Position numbers and translations under genes: made by a program. The notes below the pieces were generated by a model. That model was not told the origin of the DNA. It searched no databases and worked only from the letters and a program-made list of their open reading frames with translations. A stretch of 10,000 bases of DNA from Flavobacterium sp. (GTDB taxonomy: Bacteria > Bacteroidota > Bacteroidia > Flavobacteriales > Flavobacteriaceae): positions 1-10,000 of the forward strand of contig NZ_JAIWOF010000059.1 in NCBI RefSeq assembly GCF_020217025.1, given 5' to 3'. Below, piece after piece: positions 1-7,740 of the stretch. How positions within the stretch are numbered: position 1 is the stretch's first letter; every line of letters begins with the position of its first letter.

Positions 1-936
1 TTCATTATATGCTTTATTTTTCATGATTGCTGCTTCAATAGCTTTAAAATCCGATAATCTCGGTTTCATTTTAAAACCAAAACGTTTTTCTAATTCGTCA
101 TATTTGGCAATCAAATAATCGGTATATCCAGCATCTAATTTTAGAATTTTATCCTGAAATTCAACCATTGAAATCGGTTGGTAACCATCAAAAATAAAAT
201 AAATTGCATTTGGGATAGCTTTTGCTACTAATGAATAATGCGAAGCGCCTTTGAAAGCATCGTTTTGATATTTAAATGTAGCATTTGGAACGGCTTTAAT
301 ATTGGCGTCTAATTCTGCTGCTTTTTCGTTGATTTCTTTTAAATCACCTTCGCCTGTAGCTTGATAATAGAAAACGGGTTTTACCATTTTTGCTAAACGT
401 TCTGCTACACGTTTTTCCATTTCTGGAGCCATTTCTGGTGCTAATGAAATATAAGCATTGAAAATTGGGTTGTCTTTATACAAATAAAAGTTCAAGAAAC
501 CAGCAGTTGTGTCGTGTCCAGCAATCATTCTGAAAGGAATGGTGCGGTATTTTTTATCTACATAAGGATATAATTCCTGTCCAATAAATTCAAAGAAATT
601 TGCTCCTGTGCCAGAAGGAAATCCCGCCTCGTCAAATTCACTATCTGCAAAACGAGTTTCGCCATAATTTTGATTTACGGCGATGATAATCATTTCTGGT
701 AAATCGTCCCAATAAGCGCCATATTTTAAAATTCCTTCAAATGGATCTAATAAATATTCGCCATCTAAAATTAACAAAGTTGGGTAGCTTTTTTCTGGGC
801 TAGTTGCGTATGATGCAGGCGTTACAACTGTAAAAGTTCTTGTGCCTAATTTTTTAGATTCGATAGTTTCTGGTGTGCGTTGTGCAAATAAGCATGACGA
901 TACCAATAAAGCAAAAAGGAAAAGTTTGGTTTTCAT
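1..936 (-). CDS. Secreted alpha/beta-hydrolase-fold esterase-like protein, 3' end cut by window edge
   Basis: The first 312 residues are visible, from ATG at 936 with no stop before the left edge, so the C-terminus is missing. Residues 1-19 form a signal peptide (MKTKLFLFALLVSSCLFAQ). Cleavage after FAQ is typical of flavobacteria, but VSSC could be read as a weak lipobox, so secreted versus lipoprotein is open. The body resembles the putative-esterase (Fes/esterase D-like) fold: strand plus LILDGEYLLDPFEG (55-68), an oxyanion-side stretch IIIAVNQN (83-90), the elbow MIAGHDTTAG (137-146), and a likely catalytic His in GASHYS (230-235). The elbow should read GHSxxG; here the nucleophile position is Asp142. 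The helical tail after about 270 could begin a TPR-like region, as I recall for relatives, but the sequence ends too early to tell. It follows the flippase-like gene by 39 bases on the same strand, and I see no promoter in that gap. Substrate is unknown. Confidence 0.85.
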   Translation of the reverse strand, partial: MKTKLFLFALLVSSCLFAQRTPETIESKKLGTRTFTVVTPASYATSPEKSYPTLLILDGEYLLDPFEGILKYGAYWDDLPEMIIIAVNQNYGETRFADSEFDEAGFPSGTGANFFEFIGQELYPYVDKKYRTIPFRMIAGHDTTAGFLNFYLYKDNPIFNAYISLAPEMAPEMEKRVAERLAKMVKPVFYYQATGEGDLKEINEKAAELDANIKAVPNATFKYQNDAFKGASHYSLVAKAIPNAIYFIFDGYQPISMVEFQDKILKLDAGYTDYLIAKYDELEKRFGFKMKPRLSDFKAIEAAIMKNKAYNE

Positions 937-975
937 TTTAAATAGTTTGGTTAAATAGATTAGCAATTTACTAAT

Positions 976-1938
976 TTATTTTTTATTTAAAATAGGTAAA
1001 AGCAAATAAGATAATAATCCTAAGAAAATGGTTAACAATGTTTGAGAAACCCAAATTAAATACCCAAAGGCAGTTCCAATCCCTTCTGAAATTCCGTATA
1101 AGCTTAATATTGAAGCTATTGCTAGAGGATATGCGCCTAAACCACCATTGGTAAATCCAACGGCCAATGTGCCAAAAATAAATCCCATAACTACAACATC
1201 AAAACTAATATCGGCAGTTTCAGGTAAAGCAAAAATAGTTACATAAAACATGGCTAAATAAGAAAACCAAATAAAAAACGAATGAAAAATGTATTTCCAT
1301 TTTTCTTTCATTTTTAAGATGCTTTGCATGCCCTCGATTAAGCCAGAAAGTTTTTGTTTTAGTTTTAAGATGATGTTCCATTCGGCATAAATCCAAACCA
1401 GAATAAAAAGGACAAATAAAACAAATCCTAAAATTCCAATCCAAATTAAAGTTTCGAATTCTACACCTTTATTAACAAGGTATTTATAAATGGTATCAAA
1501 TTGGGAAATAAATCCTATGGCTACAAAAAGTAAAAAAATCAACATATCCACAATGCGTTCGGCTACGATAGTTCCAAAGGCCTTGTCAAAAGGTACCTCT
1601 TCGTATTTTTTTAGGAGCATTGCTCTAGATACTTCGCCAGAGCGAGGAATGGTTAAGTTCACTAAATACGAAACACAAACAGTAAGTAAATCGTTGCGAA
1701 ATTTTGTGTTATAGCCTAAGTGTTGCAAAGCAAATTTCCAACGGTAAGCTCTAGACCAATAGCCAAAAAGCGCAATAAAAAGCGATAAATAAATGTAGAA
1801 ATAATCGGCTTTAATAAAACTGATTTTGATTTTTTCTAATTCATTTGGTGAGAGGGTAGTATATTGATAATAAATAATTCCCAACCCAATTAAAAGTGGG
1901 ATAGTTAGACTTAAAAATTTTCGGATACTGGCTTTCAA
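976..1938 (-). CDS. Flippase-like integral membrane protein (lysylphosphatidylglycerol synthase TM-domain / UPF0104 family)
   Basis: This 320-residue inner-membrane protein has about eight hydrophobic segments, roughly at 9-26, 46-62, 84-98, 130-146, 163-183, 215-237, 247-267 and 288-315. The family signature is clear: IPRSGEVSRAMLLKKYEEVP (97-116) followed by FGTIVAERIVD (121-131), and GGLGAYP (265-271) near the end. The fold matches the membrane half of MprF. The soluble aminoacyl-transferase half is absent, so it should not be called a lysyl-PG synthase; lipid flipping or lipid-linked transport is the usual inference. The start is TTG at 1938. An in-frame TAA lies only two codons upstream and no ATG is close by, so TTG is the best start. 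It begins one base after the panD stop, so translation is probably coupled to panD. Membership of the panCD string may be only transcriptional. Confidence 0.88.
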   Translation of the reverse strand: MKASIRKFLSLTIPLLIGLGIIYYQYTTLSPNELEKIKISFIKADYFYIYLSLFIALFGYWSRAYRWKFALQHLGYNTKFRNDLLTVCVSYLVNLTIPRSGEVSRAMLLKKYEEVPFDKAFGTIVAERIVDMLIFLLFVAIGFISQFDTIYKYLVNKGVEFETLIWIGILGFVLFVLFILVWIYAEWNIILKLKQKLSGLIEGMQSILKMKEKWKYIFHSFFIWFSYLAMFYVTIFALPETADISFDVVVMGFIFGTLAVGFTNGGLGAYPLAIASILSLYGISEGIGTAFGYLIWVSQTLLTIFLGLLSYLLLPILNKK

Positions 1939-1939
1939 A

Positions 1940-2290
1940 CTAAGTTAAAGAGTTGTCTTTCTCGTTAGGGAAAACTAAAGTAGGTTTGAATTTTTTAGCT
2001 TCTTCAAAGTCCATAATTCCGTAAGAAATAATGATGATGATATCGCCACGGTGTACTTTACGAGCTGCTGGACCGTTCAATGTGATTTCGCCTGTGTTTC
2101 TTGGTCCTTTGATAGCATATGTTTCTAATCGTTCGCCATTATTAATGTTAACGATTTGTACTTTTTCACCTTCAATAATGTTAGACGCTTCCATTAAGGC
2201 TTCGTCAATGGTGATACTTCCTATGTAATTCAAATCAGCACCCGTTACGGTTACTCTATGAATTTTCGATTTTACTACTTGAATTTGCAT
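1940..2290 (-). CDS. panD: Aspartate 1-decarboxylase precursor
   Basis: PanD decarboxylates L-aspartate to beta-alanine, the amine partner that PanC joins to pantoate. The 116-residue length is normal for the family. The self-cleavage site Gly24-Ser25 sits in YIGSITID; cleavage there produces the pyruvoyl cofactor on the new N-terminal Ser25. Other conserved residues are in the expected places: Lys9, His11, Arg54 and Tyr58 (in GERLETYAI), and the NGPAAR loop starting at Asn72. It works as a cytoplasmic tetramer of processed chains (family knowledge). It lies 13 bases downstream of panC on the same strand, and the next gene begins one base after its stop. A possible promoter just upstream could give it a nearly leaderless transcript of its own. 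No PanM/PanZ-like maturation factor is visible in the window. Confidence 0.97.
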   Translation of the reverse strand: MQIQVVKSKIHRVTVTGADLNYIGSITIDEALMEASNIIEGEKVQIVNINNGERLETYAIKGPRNTGEITLNGPAARKVHRGDIIIIISYGIMDFEEAKKFKPTLVFPNEKDNSLT

Positions 2291-2294
2291 GATG

Positions 2295-2326
2295 CAAAGG
2301 TAATTAATTTAGTGAAATATTATCAA
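2295..2326 (-). promoter_or_regulatory. Candidate internal promoter for panD
   Basis: On the minus strand, TTG (2326-2324), a 21-base spacer and TACCTTTG (2302-2295) match the Bacteroidota pattern TTG-N19-ish-TAnnTTTG. The element overlaps the panC stop codon. Transcription starting about five bases further on would begin at or next to the panD ATG, giving a leaderless or nearly leaderless message. AT-rich DNA makes chance matches fairly common, so this remains a candidate. Confidence 0.35.
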
Positions 2327-3152
2327 TTAATCTGATATTCTCAATGAAAATGGCGATAAATCCTCGATATTTTTTATTCGATTCTTTTTCAGAAACGGGT
2401 AAAAGTGTTGCTTCATCGGCGATTTCGAAATATTCCAATTGAAATTCAGGATGTTTTTCGAATTCGTTTTCAACAAATGTTGTGGTTTCTTCCGCTGAAT
2501 GGTTTTGGAAAAAATCTTTAGCCGTGTTTAAAATTTGATAAATTACAGCTGCTTTTTCTCTTGCGGATTCTGATAGTCTTTCGTTGCGAGAACTCATGGC
2601 TAATCCATTTGCTTCTCTGTGAATTGGGCAACCAATAACTTCAACTGGAATGTTGTGTTTTGAAACTAATTTTTTTACAATTTGTAGTTGCTGAAAATCT
2701 TTCTCACCAAAATAAGCTTTGTTCGGTTGAACAATTTCAAAAAGACGTTTCACAATAGTTCCTACGCCATCAAAATGTCTTGGTCGGTGTTTGCCTTCCA
2801 TTTGATTTTCTAAACCATCGTAATCAAAATTTTCAGAAACGGTGTTTCCTTCATAAATATCGGCAACTTCTGGCGCATAAACGATGATCTTGTTGCTTAA
2901 ATCTTGCATGATTTGCACATCGCGATCTAAAGTTCTTGGATATTTATCTAAATCTTCAGCGTTGTTAAATTGCGTTGGATTTACAAAAATACTCATTACT
3001 GTTACATCGTTTTCAGAAAGCGAATTTTTAAGTAACGATAGGTGTCCTTGATGCAATGCTCCCATTGTAGGAACAAATCCAATGGATTTATTTTGTTTGA
3101 TTAATGGGCTTAAAAAAGCGCTTAAATCGGACTTTTTGTTAAAAATGAGCAT
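2304..3152 (-). CDS. panC: Pantothenate synthetase (pantoate--beta-alanine ligase)
   Basis: PanC joins pantoate to beta-alanine using ATP, through a pantoyl-adenylate intermediate, to make pantothenate for coenzyme A. The 282-residue length is typical. Class I adenylate-forming motifs are all present: the HIGH-type sequence [10 protein letters not shown] (28-37), the active-site stretch FVNPTQF (56-62), GEKDFQQL (149-156), and the KMSKS-like MSSRN (186-190). The dimerisation and pantoate-binding region around [13 protein letters not shown] (122-134) is also conserved. ATG at 3152 is the natural start because the N-terminal strand precedes PTMGALH at the usual distance. It heads the leftward gene string with panD, and a TAnnTTTG promoter element lies 24 bases upstream. 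No panB is visible, so the ketopantoate step is encoded elsewhere. Confidence 0.97.
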   Translation of the reverse strand: MLIFNKKSDLSAFLSPLIKQNKSIGFVPTMGALHQGHLSLLKNSLSENDVTVMSIFVNPTQFNNAEDLDKYPRTLDRDVQIMQDLSNKIIVYAPEVADIYEGNTVSENFDYDGLENQMEGKHRPRHFDGVGTIVKRLFEIVQPNKAYFGEKDFQQLQIVKKLVSKHNIPVEVIGCPIHREANGLAMSSRNERLSESAREKAAVIYQILNTAKDFFQNHSAEETTTFVENEFEKHPEFQLEYFEIADEATLLPVSEKESNKKYRGFIAIFIENIRLIDNISLN

Positions 3153-3175
3153 TTTCTACTTTGTTATTTCAGGTG

Positions 3176-3205
3176 CAAACTTACTATTTTAGTGGATAAA
3201 TCCAT
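3176..3205 (-). promoter_or_regulatory. Candidate promoter for the panC-panD gene string
   Basis: TAAGTTTG (3183-3176, minus strand) is a full match to the Bacteroidota -7 element TAnnTTTG and stands 23 bases before the panC ATG. The -33 region is weak: ATG at 3205-3203 replaces TTG, with a 19-base spacer. It overlaps the promoter candidate for the divergent operon. Confidence 0.55.
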
Positions 3206-3222
3206 AAAATTTTGTAATTTTG
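3192..3222 (+). promoter_or_regulatory. Candidate promoter for the glycogen-synthase-like / DUF4270 / glmS operon
   Basis: TAATTTTG (3215-3222) fully matches the Bacteroidota -7 element TAnnTTTG. The -33 region is a partial match, GTG at 3192-3194, with a 20-base spacer. The implied leader before the ATG at 3260 is roughly 30 bases. It faces away from the panC promoter and shares bases 3192-3205 with it. Confidence 0.55.
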
Positions 3223-3259
3223 CAAGGTTTTTTAAAACATTAATTAACTAGAATACATT

Positions 3260-4066
3260 ATGGAAGACAAGAGGATATTGTATGTATCATCTGAAGTGGT
3301 GCCTTATTTAGCTGAAAATGAAGTATCGTTACAATCGTATGAAATGCCAAAAATGATTAATGATTTAGGTGGTCAAATACGAATTTTTATGCCTAGATAT
3401 GGTAATATTAACGAAAGAAGACATCAACTACACGAAGTTATTCGTTTATCAGGGATGAATTTGGTGGTAAATGATATGGATATGCCTCTAATTATTAAAG
3501 TAGCTTCAATTCCTAAAGAGCGAATTCAAGTTTATTTTATTGATAATGACGAATATTTCAAAAGAAAAGCAACTTTTTCAGACGAAGAAGGTGTTTTATA
3601 TCCCGATAATGACGAAAGGGCTATTTTCTTTGCAAAAGGAGTAGTTGAAACCGTTAAGAAATTAAATTGGGTTCCGGATGTAATTCATGTTCATGGTTGG
3701 ATGGCAGCTATGTTACCAGTTTATTTGAAACATTATTACAAAGATGAAGGTATTTTTGCGGAAACAAAAATTATTTCATCGGTTTACGAACAAGGTTTTG
3801 AAGGAGAATTAGATAAAGAATTTATCAATAAAGTATTATTTGATAACATTAGTAAAGATGCTGTTTCAGATTTAGAATCTCCTACTTATGATAACTTAAT
3901 GAAGGTTTCAATTATGCACTCAGATGCTGTGGTTGCAGGTTCTGAAGTGTTGTCTCCAACTTTAACAAAATTTATAGAAAGTTCAAACAAACCTTTTTTA
4001 CCTTTCGCCTCAAAAGACACAATTAAAGAAGTATATACTTCGTTTATTAAAAATCACGTATTATAA
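3260..4066 (+). CDS. Glycogen/starch-synthase N-terminal-domain protein, short and degenerate
   Basis: The 268 residues match only the N-terminal Rossmann half of GT5 glycogen synthases. Recognisable landmarks are RILYVSSEVVPYL (5-17), GGQIRIFMPRYG (37-48), and DVIHVHGWMAAMLPVYLK (140-157), which corresponds to the DIVHCHDWHTA-type segment of true synthases. SDAVVAGSE (221-229) corresponds to the end of the N domain. The ADP-glucose loop SExxPxxKxGGL is degraded: after SEVVPYL the sequence runs AENEV, so the Lys is Ala18 and the Gly pair is Asn20-Glu21. The C-terminal GT-B nucleotide-binding half is absent; normal GlgA is about 480 residues. Glycogen synthesis is therefore unlikely, and a structural or regulatory role is my inference. 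It opens an operon with the DUF4270 gene (14-base gap) and glmS, and is divergent from panC. No frameshift was seen, so this is a stable short form rather than a fresh truncation. Confidence 0.88.
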   Translation: MEDKRILYVSSEVVPYLAENEVSLQSYEMPKMINDLGGQIRIFMPRYGNINERRHQLHEVIRLSGMNLVVNDMDMPLIIKVASIPKERIQVYFIDNDEYFKRKATFSDEEGVLYPDNDERAIFFAKGVVETVKKLNWVPDVIHVHGWMAAMLPVYLKHYYKDEGIFAETKIISSVYEQGFEGELDKEFINKVLFDNISKDAVSDLESPTYDNLMKVSIMHSDAVVAGSEVLSPTLTKFIESSNKPFLPFASKDTIKEVYTSFIKNHVL

Positions 4067-4080
4067 AAGGGTTTTCTACT

Positions 4081-5826
4081 ATGAAAAAAAGTTTTCTAAA
4101 AATATTTTCTTTACTTGCTATCGCAATTGTATTCGTTTCTTGTGATAAAGATTTTAACACTATTGGTTCTGACGTTGTTGGAGATGATCATTTTAATCTT
4201 GAAAAAGTGGATTATGATGTTGTGTCTTACAACAAAGCAACAGGTCCTGTTCAAACGAATAATCTTTCTATTAATGCATTTGGAGTTTATGAGAATCCTG
4301 CTTTTGGTGCTACTACAGCAAGTTTTGTTACCCAATTAGGGTTAACAAGGACCTATGAAAATCCAAAAAAGATACTTGGTGAAAATTTTACAATTGAAGC
4401 AACTGATTCAGTATATCTTTACATACCTTATTTCGCAACAGATACTCAAGTTGTTGACGAAAACACAAACTTAAAAGTATATGAACTAGATTCTATCTAT
4501 GGAGATAAAAACACTACGTTTGATTTAAAAATTTATGAGAATGGGTATTTTTTAAATGATTATAATCCTGGAGAAGATTTTGTTAATAGTCAAAAATTTT
4601 ATTCAAATGACTTCGCTAAATTTGATTCAAATATTGGACAACAATTAAATACAAGTTCAGATATTTATCAAAACACAAATTTTAAATTTAATAGTAATGA
4701 AATTGTGTATTATAAATCTAAGTTATTAGATAACGGTACTTATGTTTTTGTGGATAGCGATGGAGAACCTTTGGCTTCTCAAAGTGATTTAAGCGTTAGA
4801 GTTATTAAAGACAGAGCGCTTCCAGGAATGTGGATTAATTTAGATAAGAACGTAATTAAACAAAGAATATTAGAAGCTTCACAAAACGGAAAGCTATTTA
4901 ATAACAATATATTTAGAGAATATTTTAGAGGACTTTACTTTAAAGTTACGCAAACTTCGCCAGGAACAGGAGCTCTAGCAATGTTAGATTTTTCGAAAGG
5001 CTTTATTACAATTCAATACCATTCAGATATAACAATTACCGATTCAAATGGTGTTCCTCAAACAAATAATGCAAAAAGAACATTAAAATTAAATTTATTA
5101 GGAAATACAGTTAATTTGATAAATAATGCTAACAATTCAAGTTATAGTAGTGCATTAGCAGCTTCAGATGAAGTTAATGGTGATAGTAAGTTATTTATTA
5201 AAGGGAATGAAGGTTCAGTAGCTTTTATCGATATGTTCAAAAATCCTTCAGAGTTGGAAGATTTAAGAGCAGATGTTAAAGCGGGTAACTGGTTAATTAA
5301 TGAAGCTTATTTGAATTTTTATATCGATAGAACGGCAATGTCTAGTGCAAGTATTTATGAGCCTCATAGAATTTATCTTTTTGATGCAACAAATAATAAA
5401 CCTATTATTGATTATCTTGTAGATCCTTCGCAAAGTCAAAATTCAAAATTCGATAAATTTTCTAAATATGGTGGAATTATCGAAAGAGAAGATGTAGATG
5501 ATGGAAGAGGAATAAAATACAGAATTAAGGTTTCGACTTTAATTAAAAATATTCTAAAGAGTGATAATGAAGATAATAATAAGAATGTTAGATTAGGATT
5601 AAGTGTAACGGAAAATATTAGACTTAATACTAATGGAGTTCTTAAAAATCCTATTACAATTGGGGCTTCAGACGAAGTAAAATTATTGCCAATTGCTTCA
5701 TTTATGAGTCCTGTAGGAACAGTATTGCATGGGTCTCAAAGTACTGCAACTTACGTTGATGAAGATGGAAATGTAGTTCCTATGAAATTAAAATTAAGTA
5801 TTTATTTCACTAAACCTAATAACTAA
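4081..5826 (+). CDS. DUF4270-family outer-envelope lipoprotein
   Basis: This 581-residue protein starts with a type II signal peptide: a Lys-rich start, a hydrophobic core at 5-19, and the lipobox FVSC with Cys21 as lipidation site. The sequence after Cys, DKDFNTIGSDVVGDDHF, is the N-terminal pattern I associate with DUF4270, a Bacteroidota family without known function. The charged residues right after Cys (D, K, D) vaguely resemble surface-export signals of flavobacterial lipoproteins, so surface location is possible but unproven. The rest is rich in Asn, Asp, Ser and Tyr with alternating hydrophobics, suggesting beta-structure; no enzyme motif, TM segment or repeat stood out. It lies 14 bases after the glycogen-synthase-like gene and ends six bases before glmS, so the three are almost certainly co-transcribed. 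That neighbourhood suggests envelope assembly or sensing (inference only). Confidence 0.88.
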   Translation: MKKSFLKIFSLLAIAIVFVSCDKDFNTIGSDVVGDDHFNLEKVDYDVVSYNKATGPVQTNNLSINAFGVYENPAFGATTASFVTQLGLTRTYENPKKILGENFTIEATDSVYLYIPYFATDTQVVDENTNLKVYELDSIYGDKNTTFDLKIYENGYFLNDYNPGEDFVNSQKFYSNDFAKFDSNIGQQLNTSSDIYQNTNFKFNSNEIVYYKSKLLDNGTYVFVDSDGEPLASQSDLSVRVIKDRALPGMWINLDKNVIKQRILEASQNGKLFNNNIFREYFRGLYFKVTQTSPGTGALAMLDFSKGFITIQYHSDITITDSNGVPQTNNAKRTLKLNLLGNTVNLINNANNSSYSSALAASDEVNGDSKLFIKGNEGSVAFIDMFKNPSELEDLRADVKAGNWLINEAYLNFYIDRTAMSSASIYEPHRIYLFDATNNKPIIDYLVDPSQSQNSKFDKFSKYGGIIEREDVDDGRGIKYRIKVSTLIKNILKSDNEDNNKNVRLGLSVTENIRLNTNGVLKNPITIGASDEVKLLPIASFMSPVGTVLHGSQSTATYVDEDGNVVPMKLKLSIYFTKPNN

Positions 5827-5832
5827 TAGTAT

Positions 5833-7680
5833 ATGTGTGGAATTGTAGGTTATATTGGTCATAGAGATGCTTATCCGGTTATTATTAAAGGATTACATCG
5901 TTTAGAATATAGAGGTTACGATAGTGCTGGTATTGTATTATATGACGGAAAAGATTTAAAATTATCAAAAACCAAAGGGAAAGTTTCTGATCTTGAAGCT
6001 AAAGCGGAAAGAGAGAAAACGACTATTGGTAAAATAGGAATGGGACACACACGTTGGGCAACTCATGGAGTTCCTAATGATGTAAATTCGCATCCACATT
6101 TTTCAAATTCTGGAAAATTAGTGATTATTCATAATGGAATCATCGAAAATTATGAGCCATTAAAACAAGAATTAATCAAAAGAGGTTATACTTTTAAATC
6201 GGATACAGATACTGAGGTATTAGTAAACTTGATTGAAGAAGTTAAGAAAAAAGAAAACTGTAAACTAGGAAAAGCAGTTCAAGTTGCATTAAACCAGGTT
6301 ATTGGTGCTTATGCGATTGCAGTAATTGACGTGGAAAAACCAGATGAAATTATTGTGGCTCGTTTAGGAAGTCCATTGGCAATTGGAATTGGTGAAGACG
6401 AGTTTTTCATCGCATCAGATGCTACTCCTTTTATCGAATATACTTCAAACGCTATTTATTTAGAGGATGAAGAAATGGCAATTGTGCGTTTACACAAACC
6501 ATTAAAAGTTAGAAAAATCAAAGACGATTCATTGGTTGATCCTTATATTCAAGAACTTCAATTAAACTTGGAGCAAATTGAAAAAGGTGGTTACGATCAT
6601 TTCATGATGAAAGAAATCTACGAACAACCAAGCGTAATCAAAGATACTTACCGAGGAAGACTTTTGGCAAACAAAGGGATTATCCAAATGTCAGGTGTTG
6701 AAGATAATTTAGAAAAATTTTTAAATGCAAAACGAATCCTTATTGTTGCATGTGGAACTTCATGGCACGCAGGATTAGTTGCGGAATATATTATCGAAGA
6801 ATTTTCAAGAATTCCAGTAGAAGTAGAATATGCTTCAGAATTCCGCTATAGAAATCCAATCATTAATAAAGATGATGTTGTTATCGCAATTTCACAATCA
6901 GGTGAAACGGCAGATACTTTGGCAGCAATCAAATTAGCTAAAGAAAACGGAGCTTTTGTATTTGGAGTTTGTAATGTGGTAGGTTCGTCAATTTCTCGTG
7001 AAACGCATGCAGGTGCTTATACACATGCGGGTCCTGAAATTGGAGTAGCTTCTACAAAAGCATTTACTACGCAAATTACAATTCTTACTTTGTTAGCGCT
7101 ACGTTTAGCAAAAGCAAAAGGAACAATGAGTAATTCAGATTACCAACGTTATTTGTTGGAATTAGAATTAATACCAGAAAAAGTGCAAGAAGCTTTATTA
7201 ACAAATGATGTTGCTAAACAAATTGCCGAAATTTACAAAGACGCTACAAATTGTTTGTACTTAGGAAGAGGTTATAACTTCCCAGTAGCTTTAGAAGGCG
7301 CATTAAAATTAAAAGAAATTTCATATATCCACGCAGAAGGGTATCCAGCAGCAGAAATGAAGCACGGACCAATTGCTTTGATTGACGAATCTATGCCGGT
7401 AATTGTAATTGCTCCAAATAAAGGGCATTACGATAAAGTGGTAAGTAATATTCAAGAAATAAAATCAAGAAGCGGAAAAATTATTGCTGTAGTTACTAAA
7501 GGAGATACACAAGTAAAAGCTTTAGCAGACCACGTAATTGAAATTCCAGAAACCAACGAACCGTTTACACCATTGTTGACTACAATTCCTTTACAATTAC
7601 TATCGTATCATATTGCAGTTCTTAGAGGTTGTAATGTCGATCAGCCTAGGAATTTAGCAAAATCCGTTACTGTAGAATAA
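5833..7680 (+). CDS. glmS: Glutamine--fructose-6-phosphate aminotransferase (isomerizing)
   Basis: GlmS makes glucosamine-6-phosphate from fructose-6-phosphate and glutamine, the first committed step to UDP-GlcNAc for peptidoglycan and LPS. All 615 residues fit the family. The N-terminal glutaminase domain has the nucleophile Cys2 exposed after Met removal (MCGIVGYIG), HTRWATHG (72-79), the NG oxyanion pair (101-102) and SDTDTEVL (123-130). Two SIS sugar-isomerase domains follow: ACGTSWHAG (307-315), SQSGETADT (354-362) and STKAF (407-411) in the first; LGRGYNFPVALEGA (477-490) and EISYIHAEGYPAAE (495-508) with KHGP (510-513) in the second. By alignment from memory with E. coli, Glu495, His511 and Lys610 are the catalytic residues. 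The tail ends NLAKSVTVE as usual. It is the last gene of its operon, six bases after the DUF4270 stop, and is followed by a strong hairpin terminator. No glmS ribozyme is apparent. Confidence 0.98.
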   Translation: MCGIVGYIGHRDAYPVIIKGLHRLEYRGYDSAGIVLYDGKDLKLSKTKGKVSDLEAKAEREKTTIGKIGMGHTRWATHGVPNDVNSHPHFSNSGKLVIIHNGIIENYEPLKQELIKRGYTFKSDTDTEVLVNLIEEVKKKENCKLGKAVQVALNQVIGAYAIAVIDVEKPDEIIVARLGSPLAIGIGEDEFFIASDATPFIEYTSNAIYLEDEEMAIVRLHKPLKVRKIKDDSLVDPYIQELQLNLEQIEKGGYDHFMMKEIYEQPSVIKDTYRGRLLANKGIIQMSGVEDNLEKFLNAKRILIVACGTSWHAGLVAEYIIEEFSRIPVEVEYASEFRYRNPIINKDDVVIAISQSGETADTLAAIKLAKENGAFVFGVCNVVGSSISRETHAGAYTHAGPEIGVASTKAFTTQITILTLLALRLAKAKGTMSNSDYQRYLLELELIPEKVQEALLTNDVAKQIAEIYKDATNCLYLGRGYNFPVALEGALKLKEISYIHAEGYPAAEMKHGPIALIDESMPVIVIAPNKGHYDKVVSNIQEIKSRSGKIIAVVTKGDTQVKALADHVIEIPETNEPFTPLLTTIPLQLLSYHIAVLRGCNVDQPRNLAKSVTVE

Positions 7681-7686
7681 CATTTT

Positions 7687-7716
7687 AAAAGCGAAATTGG
7701 AAGATTTCGCTTTTTT
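7687..7716 (+). terminator. Rho-independent terminator after glmS
   Basis: A perfect 11-bp stem (AAAAGCGAAAT at 7687-7697 with ATTTCGCTTTT at 7704-7714), a six-base TGGAAG loop, and a T run continuing to 7716. It starts six bases after the glmS stop and closes the operon before the atpD promoter. Confidence 0.9.
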
Positions 7717-7740
7717 ATTGCAAAAAATTCAAAAAATAAA

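Noticed and set aside
1220..1714. Open frames of 74 codons within the flippase-like gene, one on each strand
   Set aside because: They lie inside a well-supported membrane protein gene and show no family resemblance; out-of-frame shadows.
3260..4066. Glycogen-synthase-like gene as a pseudogene
   Set aside because: The frame is clean, the ending is natural, and the next gene follows after 14 bases without leftover coding sequence for the missing half. It looks like a settled short family member.
4111..4339. Two 74-codon frames, one on each strand, over the start of the DUF4270 gene
   Set aside because: They overlap the lipoprotein's signal peptide and conserved N-terminus; the Ile/Leu-rich translations are typical of AT-rich out-of-frame reading.
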